Below are positions 18,510-27,149 of a DNA stretch of 64,000 bases, piece after piece. A program made the position numbers and the translations under genes. The stretch's first letter is position 1. Each line of letters starts with the position of its first letter. The stretch is taken from positions 844,001-908,000 of the forward strand of contig NZ_CP139478.1 of NCBI RefSeq assembly GCF_034259105.1. Direction: 5' to 3'. The stretch is from Limosilactobacillus reuteri (GTDB lineage Bacteria > Bacillota > Bacilli > Lactobacillales > Lactobacillaceae). Under the pieces are notes generated by a model. The model had not been told where the DNA came from and did not search any database. It saw only the letters and a program-made list of their open reading frames with translations.

Positions 18510-19469
18510 ATGGATTGGACAGCAATAAAGGTAATAACTTCTAGTGAGGCTGTTGAAGCAGTTAGCTATATTTTGACGGATATGGGAGCACAAGGCGTTC
18601 AAATTGAAGATGCCGCTGATTTTGCAAACTTACATGAGGGAAAGTATGGGGACCACGGTGAATTTATTGATCCATCATCAATTCCGCATCGAAAAAATGG
18701 CGCAGCAGTATCTGGATATTTTCCTCAAAACGTATTTGTTCCTGAACTATTGCCAACTATCCATCAACGAGTAGCAAAATTAAGGGATTACGGCCTGAAT
18801 CCAGGAGAAAATGATGTCTCAGCAGCGACCGTCGATAATCAACAATGGGCAACGGTTTGGCAAAAATATTATCACCCATTAAGAGTAACGGATCAGTTAA
18901 CGATTGTTCCGCAATGGGAAGAATATGAGCCAGCAGATCCTAAAGAAAAATTAATCTTTCTTGATCCAGGAATGGCTTTTGGTACCGGGACTCATCCAAC
19001 TACTCGTTTAATGCTGGAGGCCCTTGAAAAAACAATTGTTGGTAATGAATATGTAATCGATGTCGGGACAGGTTCTGGTGTTTTAAGTATTGCTGCCAAG
19101 CACTTAGGGGCAGGAAAAGTTGATGCTTATGATATTGATGAAGTAGCAGTCAACTCAGCAAAAAAGAATCTTGCACTAAACCCGATCGCTAAAGATGTTA
19201 AAGTTGGCGTAAATAGCTTGTTAGATGGGATCCATACCCAGGCAGACTTGATTGTTGCTAATATTCTTGCGGAAATCATCGTGCCTCTTATTCCTCAAGC
19301 ATATGAAAATCTTAAGCCAGGTGGCAAATTCCTTGTTTCTGGAATTATCGATGATAAGGCTTCGTTGATTCGTCAAAAGTTGCAAGAGCAAGGATTTATA
19401 ATTGACGATGAACAGCAGATGAAGGACTGGCACGGAATGATTACCCACAAGCCAATCGAGGTGAAATAA
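18510..19469 (+). CDS. prmA: Ribosomal protein L11 methyltransferase
   Basis: PrmA trimethylates lysines and the N terminus of ribosomal protein L11 using S-adenosylmethionine. The 319-residue protein has an N-terminal substrate domain, the [15 protein letters not shown] motif in the middle, the SAM-binding [13 protein letters not shown], and [12 protein letters not shown], all typical of PrmA. The ATG follows AAGGAGG. The stop codon is followed with no gap by rsmE, so the two are translationally coupled. Confidence 0.96.
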   Translation: MDWTAIKVITSSEAVEAVSYILTDMGAQGVQIEDAADFANLHEGKYGDHGEFIDPSSIPHRKNGAAVSGYFPQNVFVPELLPTIHQRVAKLRDYGLNPGENDVSAATVDNQQWATVWQKYYHPLRVTDQLTIVPQWEEYEPADPKEKLIFLDPGMAFGTGTHPTTRLMLEALEKTIVGNEYVIDVGTGSGVLSIAAKHLGAGKVDAYDIDEVAVNSAKKNLALNPIAKDVKVGVNSLLDGIHTQADLIVANILAEIIVPLIPQAYENLKPGGKFLVSGIIDDKASLIRQKLQEQGFIIDDEQQMKDWHGMITHKPIEVK

Positions 19470-20210
19470 ATGCAACGCTATTTTGTTAATGTAACTCCAG
19501 CTGATGAAGTAACATTGCCATCTGAAGCAGCCCACCACTTGTTAAAGGTAATGCGCGCAGAGGTTGGAACAAGTGTTGAGCTTGTATTAGCCGACCACTG
19601 TGTTTACCTTGCGACTCTTAGTACTACAGAACCAACGGCGACATTAAAAATCAATCAGAAGTTAGATGCTGATAGTGAATTGCCAGTTTCGGTAACGCTT
19701 GCCTGCGGAATTCCAAAGACTAAAGAGAAACCAGAATTAATTGTTCAAAAGGCAACTGAATTGGGGGCAGACAAAATTGTTTTCTTCGATGCTGCTCGCT
19801 CCATTAGTCATTGGCAGGGAAATAAGCAGAAACGAAAGATCGAACGTCTGCAAAAAATAGCTGAATCAGCAGCAGAACAATCCCATCGAAATAAAATTCC
19901 GCAGGTTGAATACAGTGCAAATCTTGATCAATTGTTAGCCGATTATCCCGCTACCAAACGGATAGTTGCTTGGGAAGAATCAGCTAAACAGGGTGAAATA
20001 AGTGCTTTAGCGCAACAATTTAATGCCCTTAACCCAGGAGACTCGCTCCTTGCCATTTTTGGTCCAGAAGGTGGATTAACGGAAAATGAAATTGCTAAAA
20101 TGAATGAAGTTGGCGTGGTAGCAGCAGGTTTAGGACCACGAATTTTGCGGACCGAAACGGCGCCTTTATATTTCATGGCGGCTATTTCATATGCAATGGA
20201 ATTGTCATAA
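19470..20210 (+). CDS. rsmE: 16S rRNA (uracil(1498)-N3)-methyltransferase
   Basis: RsmE is a SPOUT-class enzyme that methylates U1498 in helix 44 of 16S rRNA. The 246-residue product has the N-terminal PUA-like domain (HHLLKVMRAEVG) and the knotted C-terminal domain with IFGPEGGLTENE and LGPRILRTETAPLYFM, which hold the SAM site. Its ribosome site lies in the last codons of prmA (GAGGTGAAATAA). The prmA-rsmE pair is widespread in Bacillota. Confidence 0.96.
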   Translation: MQRYFVNVTPADEVTLPSEAAHHLLKVMRAEVGTSVELVLADHCVYLATLSTTEPTATLKINQKLDADSELPVSVTLACGIPKTKEKPELIVQKATELGADKIVFFDAARSISHWQGNKQKRKIERLQKIAESAAEQSHRNKIPQVEYSANLDQLLADYPATKRIVAWEESAKQGEISALAQQFNALNPGDSLLAIFGPEGGLTENEIAKMNEVGVVAAGLGPRILRTETAPLYFMAAISYAMELS

Positions 20211-20288
20211 TGTAGCTGGCCTACTTATGGTAAAATAAAGAACAGCTTTAATCGGTAATTTAAAACTGAATATAGGTGTTGAGAGAGA

Positions 20289-20624
20289 ATGAATTTTATG
20301 AAAAAAGCATGGGAACATTTAGATAAACCATTATGGCTAGCCAGTATTTTAATTGGTATGGTATTGACGCTTGTTGTCGATAAACTTCCATTTGTTACGC
20401 GGGTAGTAATGGTAGAGATTGTCTTAATCCTTATTAATGGTATTTTTAGTATTTGGTCCGGTTATTGGATTTATAAGCACCAGCGAAAATGGGGCGAGTT
20501 GTTCATTTTTCCAATCCTTTACTTGATAACTGCATATTTCTTTATGCCACAATATACTTATTATTTTGCCCTTGCTTACTTAGTGCTTGCATACTTATCA
20601 TGGGCAATGCGTCAACAAAAGTAA
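20289..20624 (+). CDS. Small integral membrane protein, 111 aa
   Basis: The sequence predicts four membrane helices: LWLASILIGMVLTLVV, VVMVEIVLILINGIFSI, LFIFPILYLITAYFF and YYFALAYLVLAYLSWAM. A short cytosolic basic loop (YKHQRKWGE) lies in the middle. I do not recognise the family. An in-frame ATG three codons later fits the GAGAGAG ribosome site about as well. It is followed after 18 bases by the (p)ppGpp synthetase gene and may be cotranscribed with it. Confidence 0.65.
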   Translation: MNFMKKAWEHLDKPLWLASILIGMVLTLVVDKLPFVTRVVMVEIVLILINGIFSIWSGYWIYKHQRKWGELFIFPILYLITAYFFMPQYTYYFALAYLVLAYLSWAMRQQK

Positions 20625-20642
20625 TTGAAAGGAGGTCGCCCG

Positions 20643-22880
20643 ATGTCAAAAGAAAGAGAATTGACACATGAAGATGTTCAAAAGATAGTTAGTTCTTATA
20701 TGAATGAAGAACACGTTGCTTTAGTTGAAAAAGCATATCATTTTGCTGAAGTGGCTCACCATGACCAACGACGTAAATCTGGGGAACCATATATCATTCA
20801 TCCTATTCAAGTGGCAGGAATCCTTGCTAATCTTCATATGGATCCAGAAACAGTTTGTGCAGGATATTTACATGATATTGTGGAAGATACTGGAGCAACT
20901 TTGGATGATATTAAAGAACTCTTTGGACCAACTATCGCAATGATTGTTGATGGTGATACAAAGCTCGGTAAGATTCGTTACAAATCAAATAAAGAACAAA
21001 TGGCTGCCACTCATCGTAAACTATTACTTGCAATGTCAAAGGATATTCGGGTAATGATTGTCAAACTTGCGGACCGCCTTCATAATATGCGCACTCTTAA
21101 GCATTTGCAACCTGATAAACAGCGCCGGATCTCAAATGAAACCCTGGAAATTTATGCGCCAATTGCAGATCGGTTGGGTATCAGTACTATTAAATGGGAA
21201 CTAGAAGATCTGTCATTACGGTATTTAAATCCACAACAATATTATCGAATTGTTCATTTGATGAATTCACGGCGCGATCAGCGGGTTGACTATATTGATG
21301 AGTCAATTAAGTTAATAAAAAAGGCAATTGCGGATTTAGATTTAGGACCAAACGTTGAAATTTATGGTCGCCCTAAGCATATTTATTCTGTCTACCGTAA
21401 AATGGTTACTCAGCATAAGCAATTTAGCCAAATATATGATCTCCTCGCGGTTCGAATTGTCGTTGACTCAATTCGTGACTGTTATGCTGCCCTTGGAGCT
21501 ATCCATACTAATTGGAAGCCAATGCCTGGACGGTTTAAGGATTATATTGCAATGCCTAAGACTAACGGGTACCAATCCTTGCATACAACAATTATTGGAC
21601 CAGAAGGACGACCATTAGAAGTGCAGATACGGACTCACAAGATGCATGAAATTGCTGAATATGGGGTTGCTGCTCACTGGGCATACAAAGAAGGTAAGAC
21701 TAATGGAATCCAACAAACTCAGGATAGTCAAAAGCTAAATATCGTCAAAGAAATCCTTGAATTACGAAGTGAAAGTCAAGGCACAGATGAATTTATGCAG
21801 GGGATTCAGAGTGATATATTTACTGATAAGGTCTATGCATTTACCCCTAAAGGTGACGTAATTGAAATGCCTAAGGGATCTGGACCACTTGATATGGCTT
21901 ACCAAATTCATACTGAAGTTGGTAATCATACAACTGGAGCTAAAGTAAATGGACGGATCGTACCCCTTGACTATGAGATCAAAAATGGTGACATTGTTGA
22001 TATTTTGACTTCATCATCATCAGCTGGGCCAAGTCGTGATTGGTTTGATTTGGTTTCAACACGGCGGGCTCGTAATAAGATTCGCCAATTCTTCCGTGCA
22101 CATGATCGAGAAAAGAACATTGAAGAAGGAAAACAACTTCTTGAAAACGAACTCCGTGAAGCAGGATATTCGCCAGCAGAGTTAATGACTGATGAAAAAT
22201 GTGAGGAAGTTGCTCAAGAGACTCATTACAATAGTAGTGATGATATGTTTGCGGCCTTAGGATTTGGTGACTTGGCTCCCGTTGGTATTAGAAATCGTTT
22301 TACTGCTGATATCCGTCAGCAAGTTGAAAGCGACCGCCAACAAGCAGCAGAAAAAGCTGTACTAGAAGACCACCAGACTCTTGAGAAGCCAAATGAACGT
22401 GAAAAACAAAAGCAGGCTAAAGCATCTAGTGAGGGCGTAGTTGTTGAAGGAGTTGACAATCTCCTTGTCCGCTTAAGCCATTGTTGTAGTCCAATCCCAG
22501 GAGATGCTATTACTGGCTACATTACAAAGGGACGGGGAGTATCGGTTCACCGGGATGATTGTCCGAATATTAAAGCTGCCCGTAAGAATGGCGAACGAAT
22601 TGTTAGTGTATATTGGGCAAATCCTAATGGCGACAAAACAAACTACAATGCTGACTTGGAAGTTCAGGGATACAATCGAAATGGCTTATTAAATGATGTT
22701 TTACGTTCAGTAAATAACAGTACTCGCTTCTTAAATTCAGTTAACGGAAAAGTTGACCATAACAAGATGGTAACAATTAGTTTGATTATTGGAGTGCGTA
22801 ATTTACGACAGTTGCAATTAATCATGGACGGTTTAAAAAACATTCCAGATGTTTACGTTGTCAAAAGAATTATTCGATAG
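20643..22880 (+). CDS. rel: Bifunctional (p)ppGpp synthetase/hydrolase (RSH)
   Basis: This long RelA/SpoT homologue makes and degrades the stringent-response alarmone. The 745-residue chain has the HD hydrolase domain (RRKSGEPYIIHP, HDIVEDT, KLADRLHNMRTL), the synthetase domain (GRPKHIYSVYRKM, RFKDYIAMPKTNGYQSLHT, VQIRTHKMHEIAEYG), a TGS domain (VYAFTPKGDVIEMP), a zinc/helical region with RLSHCCSPIPGD, and a C-terminal ACT domain. The ATG follows AAAGGAGG; a TTG six codons earlier has no ribosome site. Residue 105 is Asp in VDGDTKL, where family members usually have a hydrophobic residue. Confidence 0.95.
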   Translation: MSKERELTHEDVQKIVSSYMNEEHVALVEKAYHFAEVAHHDQRRKSGEPYIIHPIQVAGILANLHMDPETVCAGYLHDIVEDTGATLDDIKELFGPTIAMIVDGDTKLGKIRYKSNKEQMAATHRKLLLAMSKDIRVMIVKLADRLHNMRTLKHLQPDKQRRISNETLEIYAPIADRLGISTIKWELEDLSLRYLNPQQYYRIVHLMNSRRDQRVDYIDESIKLIKKAIADLDLGPNVEIYGRPKHIYSVYRKMVTQHKQFSQIYDLLAVRIVVDSIRDCYAALGAIHTNWKPMPGRFKDYIAMPKTNGYQSLHTTIIGPEGRPLEVQIRTHKMHEIAEYGVAAHWAYKEGKTNGIQQTQDSQKLNIVKEILELRSESQGTDEFMQGIQSDIFTDKVYAFTPKGDVIEMPKGSGPLDMAYQIHTEVGNHTTGAKVNGRIVPLDYEIKNGDIVDILTSSSSAGPSRDWFDLVSTRRARNKIRQFFRAHDREKNIEEGKQLLENELREAGYSPAELMTDEKCEEVAQETHYNSSDDMFAALGFGDLAPVGIRNRFTADIRQQVESDRQQAAEKAVLEDHQTLEKPNEREKQKQAKASSEGVVVEGVDNLLVRLSHCCSPIPGDAITGYITKGRGVSVHRDDCPNIKAARKNGERIVSVYWANPNGDKTNYNADLEVQGYNRNGLLNDVLRSVNNSTRFLNSVNGKVDHNKMVTISLIIGVRNLRQLQLIMDGLKNIPDVYVVKRIIR

Positions 22881-22890
22881 GAGGATGCTT

Positions 22891-23328
22891 GTGCGAGTTG
22901 TTTTACAAAAAGTAAATCATGCAGCAGTTTCAATTGATGATGAAGTTGTTGGTAAAATTGGCCTTGGCTATTTTCTCTTAGTCGGTTTTGCTCCAGATGA
23001 TACCGAAGAAAAATTAGACTACTTAGTACATAAAATTACTAATCTTCGTGTTTTTGAGGATGAAAACGGTAAGATGAATAAGGGACTACGGGATGTTAAT
23101 GGTGCAATTTTATCAGTCTCCCAATTTACCCTTTATGCTGACACTAAGCATGGAAATCGTCCTGGATTTTCACAGGCGGCTAGTCCTGAGATTGCTGAAC
23201 CGTTATATGATCTTTTTAATCAAAAATTAGCTGCTACTGGTATTTCTGTTGAGACCGGACACTTTGGAGCGATGATGAAAATTGATCTGGAAAATGATGG
23301 TCCAACAACGATTATTTATGAACGCTAA
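22891..23328 (+). CDS. dtd: D-aminoacyl-tRNA deacylase
   Basis: Dtd removes D-amino acids wrongly attached to tRNA. The 145-residue protein has the family length and the motifs LRVFEDENGKMN, SQFTLYADTKHGNRP and the C-terminal NDGPTTII (normally NxGPVT). The start is a GTG seven bases after AGGAGG; an ATG two codons earlier touches the ribosome site. The ribosome site overlaps the end of the rel gene, so rel and dtd form an operon. In many Bacillota hisS-aspS comes next; here mobile DNA intervenes. Confidence 0.94.
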   Translation: MRVVLQKVNHAAVSIDDEVVGKIGLGYFLLVGFAPDDTEEKLDYLVHKITNLRVFEDENGKMNKGLRDVNGAILSVSQFTLYADTKHGNRPGFSQAASPEIAEPLYDLFNQKLAATGISVETGHFGAMMKIDLENDGPTTIIYER

Positions 23329-23389
23329 AAAGTAAAGAGACATTGAGAGTGGGAAATAACCTCCTCGACAAGGCGGTTGGCTAAGCTAA

Positions 23390-23424
23390 GACGATGATTA
23401 GCACGGCACGGGCTGATTATCGTT
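23390..23424 (+). repeat. Hairpin upstream of the nested group II introns
   Basis: GACGATGATTAGC and GCTGATTATCGTT form a 13-bp stem, with G-U pairs, around a nine-base loop. The old intron began six bases after it and the newer copy seven bases after it, much like the hairpin next to intron copy 1. Confidence 0.75.
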
Positions 23425-23431
23425 CGTACTG

Positions 23432-25341
23432 GTGCGCCCGGCATGGGTATTAGCTAGGTGGTGAAAGTCAACTATGGGTCGTAGTAGTCGGAACCATGAG
23501 CTGAGGACAAGGGTGTCCACCGTGAGGTGGAATCTGAAGGAAGTCTAAGGCAAAGTACTGCATCGATGAACAAGAAGTAGCTATAAGGCTGAAATTAACT
23601 GGATAAGGCTGCTAGACAAGTTGAAGTCCAATACTACTCGAAGTTGGTCTCAGTAAAGCTAACGATGACATGGTACGAAAGCTAATATTCTTACCCGGGG
23701 AGATCTGGCCTACACGTTTCCGACAAGAGGAATAAGTTTAATTTCCACAGAAACAAGCGGTGCAGTGATGCAGTGTTGAGTAAGCCAGAAGTCAGCCGAG
23801 GTCATAGTAGTTTGAATAATCAGATGAAGGACTGAACGACAATAACTTGTAACTTATATCGGAGGTGTAATCAGGTGCGACAATCGCAGAAAACAGAACA
23901 ACAAGCTGACCGCTTGTCGAGGATAGGTTTGGAAAACCGAAAGTACACAAGGGCGCGTAGTACCGGTTATGGTGAAGGTAAAGGTATGAGTGTCACTATC
24001 CAAGACCTGGTCTTGGATCGCAATAACCTTAATCAGGCTTATTTGCAAGTTAAGAGAAATAAAGGAGCAGCAGGCGTTGACGATATGACAGTCAATGACC
24101 TTCTGCCATATCTCAGAGAAAATAAGACGGAACTGATCGCTAGTTTGCGTGAGGGCAAGTATAAACCAGCTCCAGTCAAACGGGTAGAAATTCCGAAGCC
24201 TAATGGTGGAGTAAGAAGACTTGGAATACCAACGGTGGTGGACCGAATGGTTCAACAAGCTGTAGCCCAAATTCTTACGCCTATCTTTGAGCGTATTTTC
24301 TCTGATAATAGCTTTGGCTTCCGTCCCCACCGTGGGGCCCATGACGCTATTTCAAAAGTAGTAGATCTTTATAATCAAGGTTATCGAAGAGTTGTCGACT
24401 TAGACCTAAAAGCCTATTTTGATAACGTTAATCATGACTTGATGATTAAGTATCTCCAACAATATATTGATGACCCATGGACACTAAGACTCATTCGTAA
24501 GTTTCTAACTAGCGGAGTCTTAGACCATGGGCTTTTCGCTAAGAGTGAAAAAGGAACCCCACAAGGAGGGCCATTGTCACCACTACTGGCGAACATCTAT
24601 CTAAATGAGTTGGACGAAGAGTTGACTAGACGTGGTCACCACTTTGTGCGCTATGCGGATGATTGTAACATCTATGTTAAAAGTCAACGAGCCGGAGAAC
24701 GAGTAATGCGAAGCATTACCCAGTTTCTAGAAAAGCGCTTGAAAGTTAAAGTGAACCCAGATAAAACCAAAGTCGGTAGCCCGCTACGGTTGAAGTTTCT
24801 TGGCTTTTCGTTGGGTGTAGACCACAATGGGGCCTACGCCCGTCCAGCTAAGCAATCGCAACAACGAGTAAAGAAAGCACTGAAGTTATTAACTAAACGT
24901 AATCGTGGAATATCTCTGACAAGAATGTTTGAAGAAATTCATCGAAAAATGCGTGGGTGGCTTCAGTACTACTCAATTGGGAAACTAACTAACTTTATTC
25001 AACGCCTTGACAAGTGGTTGAGGGTCCGAATAAGGCAGTATATTTGGAAGCAATGGAAAAAGTTTAAAACTAAGGTAACTAACTTACAGAAGTTGGGGCT
25101 GCCCCAGCATGATGCGTATGTCTTCGCTAGTACCCGAAAGGGCTACTGGCGAACTGCACATAGTAAGACCTTGAGCTATTCTCTAACTAATAGAAAACTG
25201 GAACAACTCGGACTTATGAATATGTCCAAGACGCTCCAGTCAATTCAATGTGATTAAGTTGTCGAACCGCCGTATACGGAACCGTACGTACGGTGGTGTG
25301 AGAGGTCGATAATTGAACTAATCAATTATCTCCTACTCGAT
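23432..25341 (+). mobile_element. Group II intron, copy 2 (1910 bp, full length)
   Basis: This copy is nearly identical to copy 1 and has exactly the same length, from GTGCG to CGAT. The base before it is a G and the bases after it read TGCGCCCGGCATGG, which is the start of a third intron copy lacking its first G. Copy 2 therefore appears to have inserted between nucleotides 1 and 2 of an older intron. Its catalytic domain V-like hairpin and maturase gene are intact. Confidence 0.93.
23875..25257 (+). CDS. ltrA: Group II intron-encoded reverse transcriptase/maturase, copy 2
   Basis: This 460-residue maturase is the near-twin of the copy at 10559. It has the same RT blocks, with YADD at 260-263, and the same C-terminal maturase domain, again with no endonuclease domain. 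It differs at residue 57 (Q instead of R) and around residue 407 (PQHD instead of SQRD). Its GTG start lies behind CGGAGG. With two intact copies, either could support mobility of all related introns in the genome. Confidence 0.95.
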   Translation: MRQSQKTEQQADRLSRIGLENRKYTRARSTGYGEGKGMSVTIQDLVLDRNNLNQAYLQVKRNKGAAGVDDMTVNDLLPYLRENKTELIASLREGKYKPAPVKRVEIPKPNGGVRRLGIPTVVDRMVQQAVAQILTPIFERIFSDNSFGFRPHRGAHDAISKVVDLYNQGYRRVVDLDLKAYFDNVNHDLMIKYLQQYIDDPWTLRLIRKFLTSGVLDHGLFAKSEKGTPQGGPLSPLLANIYLNELDEELTRRGHHFVRYADDCNIYVKSQRAGERVMRSITQFLEKRLKVKVNPDKTKVGSPLRLKFLGFSLGVDHNGAYARPAKQSQQRVKKALKLLTKRNRGISLTRMFEEIHRKMRGWLQYYSIGKLTNFIQRLDKWLRVRIRQYIWKQWKKFKTKVTNLQKLGLPQHDAYVFASTRKGYWRTAHSKTLSYSLTNRKLEQLGLMNMSKTLQSIQCD

Positions 25342-25667
25342 TGCGCCCGGCATGGGTATTAACTAGGTGGTGAAAGACAACTATGGGTCGTAGTAGTCGG
25401 GACCATGAGCCAAGGACAAGGGTGTCCACTGCGGGGTGGAATCTGAAGGAAGTCTAAAGCAAAGTACTGCACCGATGAACAAGAAGTAGCTATAAGGCTG
25501 AAATTATCTGGATGAAACTGCAATTCAAGTTGAAGTCAAATACTACTCGAAGCTAATTTCAGTAAAGCTAACGGTGACATGGTACGAAAGTTAATATTCT
25601 TACCCGGGGAGGCCTGACCTACACGTTTCCGACAAGAGGAAATAAGATAGCTTTCCACAAAGCAGTT
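25342..25667 (+). mobile_element. Truncated older group II intron (5' domain only)
   Basis: The sequence from TGCGCCCGGCATGG onward aligns with the first part of domain I of the two complete introns but has many substitutions, such as GACAACTATGGGTC and ACTGCACCGATG. The similarity ends near TTTCCACAAA. The reverse transcriptase gene and domains V-VI are missing. Its first base is probably the G at 23431, left on the other side of copy 2. It cannot splice. Confidence 0.85.
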
Positions 25668-25683
25668 GAGGCTGGGAGAAAAC
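25667..25683. repeat. Left arm of the hairpin that hosts ISL3 copy 2
   Basis: TGAGGCTGGGAGAAAAC is perfectly complementary to GTTTTCTCCCAGCCTCA at 28480-28496 on the far side of the ISL3/IS30 complex. The rejoined 17-bp stem would act as a two-way terminator between dtd and the convergent kinase gene. Confidence 0.85.
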
Positions 25684-25737
25684 AAAAGTTTCTGGCTCTT
25701 CGTCAAGAAGTACTGATGAGAAAATAAAATAATTTTA

Positions 25738-27105
25738 CTAAGCAGCTTGTGCCTGGACTTTGGCATGAGCTGTTTGTTTATTTCTCCAGTTTATTGCAAT
25801 GTAGGTATTTGGTAATGCAAGGAGGATTCTAATTCGGAAATTAAAGAAATTACGAAAGCCATAAGCAGTTCGTTTAATAACTTTAATTTTATTGTTAGTT
25901 CCTTCAACGGGACCATTTGTATAGGTATCATATTTAAAACTATTGTAAATTTCTTGTTTATGTCTGCGAAGAGTACGCTGAACTTTTTGCAGTGCTTGGG
26001 GAAGCTGCGTCCATTTAATCGCGAGTAAGTTTTTTAATTCTTTCTTACTACGATGAGCAATCACCAGAATTAAGTTTTGATAGTATTCATAAGCTCTTTT
26101 TAGTTCATTATCAAAGCTTAGAAGACGATGAATGACTTCAACATCAGTTAATTGAGCGTAACTAAAGTTACGCCTTGACCAATAATTATCATATTTAAGC
26201 TCATTAGCAGGCGTTAGGAGTAATTTCCAAAAGTGCTTAAGTGCACGCCATTTATGAGTGCCAGCACCGGCACGATTCATTACTTGGATCCTAATTTTGT
26301 TAAATGCACGATATGCTTGAGCAACAATATGAAAATGATCAGCGATAATTAAAGCGTGGGGGAAAAGCTCATGAATCAAATGGCGGTAAGGAGTGTACAA
26401 GTCAACCGTTACTGTTTGAACTGCTAAGCGTGCTGAACGGTCATATCGAAGAAAGTATTTTCGCAGATAGCTATTTTTACGTGACAAGATAATATCAAGC
26501 GTCCGCTTATTTTCAATATTCATTAGAATCATACTCATTCCGCTGGGGGCAAAGCGACCAGACTTAAAATCATCAAAGGCAATATGGCGAGGTAACCAAT
26601 GATAGTTAGGCTTAAAAAACTGATCAAGATTTGTAATGACTCGTCTAATTGTCCAGTCAGAGACATTTAATTCTTTGGCTAAATCACTTTGTGATTCGTT
26701 TTTTGTTAGAAGCATCATTGCCCGTTGTTTTATCGCTAAAGAGATATGATTACGATAATGAATATCTTCAACGGCTGCTAATTTAGTAACCACTTCAGGA
26801 CAAGAAGAAGAAGCTTTACAGATATATTTTTGCTTTTTAATCGACCAGATTGTTGGCTTAAAGTGAAGCTCTGGTCCCAAGCAATTAACTGTTTTATAGC
26901 CATTTTTACACATTAAGTGTCCACATTTTGGGCAATGCATGGGGTAAGTTTGAATAAGATGGACAATGATTTGATTAGGTTGATCTTCAATTGGGTTATC
27001 AAAATTCTTTTCATCTAGTTTGAGGTAAGGATCTTTAATTCCTAAGATAGTTTTGATAGAATTGTTCATGAAAGATGGTCCTTTCTTAGCGAAGACGGGG
27101 TCCAA
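25738..27105 (-). CDS. ISL3-family transposase (intact)
   Basis: The 455-residue transposase has an N-terminal zinc ribbon (CPKCGHLMCKNG with a later Cys pair), a helix-turn-helix (SQSDLAKELNVSDWTIRRVI) and a DDE-type catalytic core, with FDDFKSGRFAPSGMSMI, VTVDLYTPYRHLI, IADHFHIV and the final acidic NGPVEGTNNKIKVIKR block. A ribosome site (AAAGGACC) precedes the ATG. This is the functional reference for the broken copy at 10073-13349. The element's right end has been separated by the IS30 insertion, so mobility of this copy would require mobilising both. Confidence 0.93.
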   Translation of the reverse strand: MDPVFAKKGPSFMNNSIKTILGIKDPYLKLDEKNFDNPIEDQPNQIIVHLIQTYPMHCPKCGHLMCKNGYKTVNCLGPELHFKPTIWSIKKQKYICKASSSCPEVVTKLAAVEDIHYRNHISLAIKQRAMMLLTKNESQSDLAKELNVSDWTIRRVITNLDQFFKPNYHWLPRHIAFDDFKSGRFAPSGMSMILMNIENKRTLDIILSRKNSYLRKYFLRYDRSARLAVQTVTVDLYTPYRHLIHELFPHALIIADHFHIVAQAYRAFNKIRIQVMNRAGAGTHKWRALKHFWKLLLTPANELKYDNYWSRRNFSYAQLTDVEVIHRLLSFDNELKRAYEYYQNLILVIAHRSKKELKNLLAIKWTQLPQALQKVQRTLRRHKQEIYNSFKYDTYTNGPVEGTNNKIKVIKRTAYGFRNFFNFRIRILLALPNTYIAINWRNKQTAHAKVQAQAA

Positions 27106-27149
27106 CCATCTTTCGCTTTTTTATTTTAAATTTTAAACAAATAAAGCCC

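Noticed and set aside
25536..25766. 76-codon minus-strand frame over the truncated intron and ISL3 end
   Set aside because: It spans an intron remnant and an IS boundary, has no ribosome site and no sensible product.
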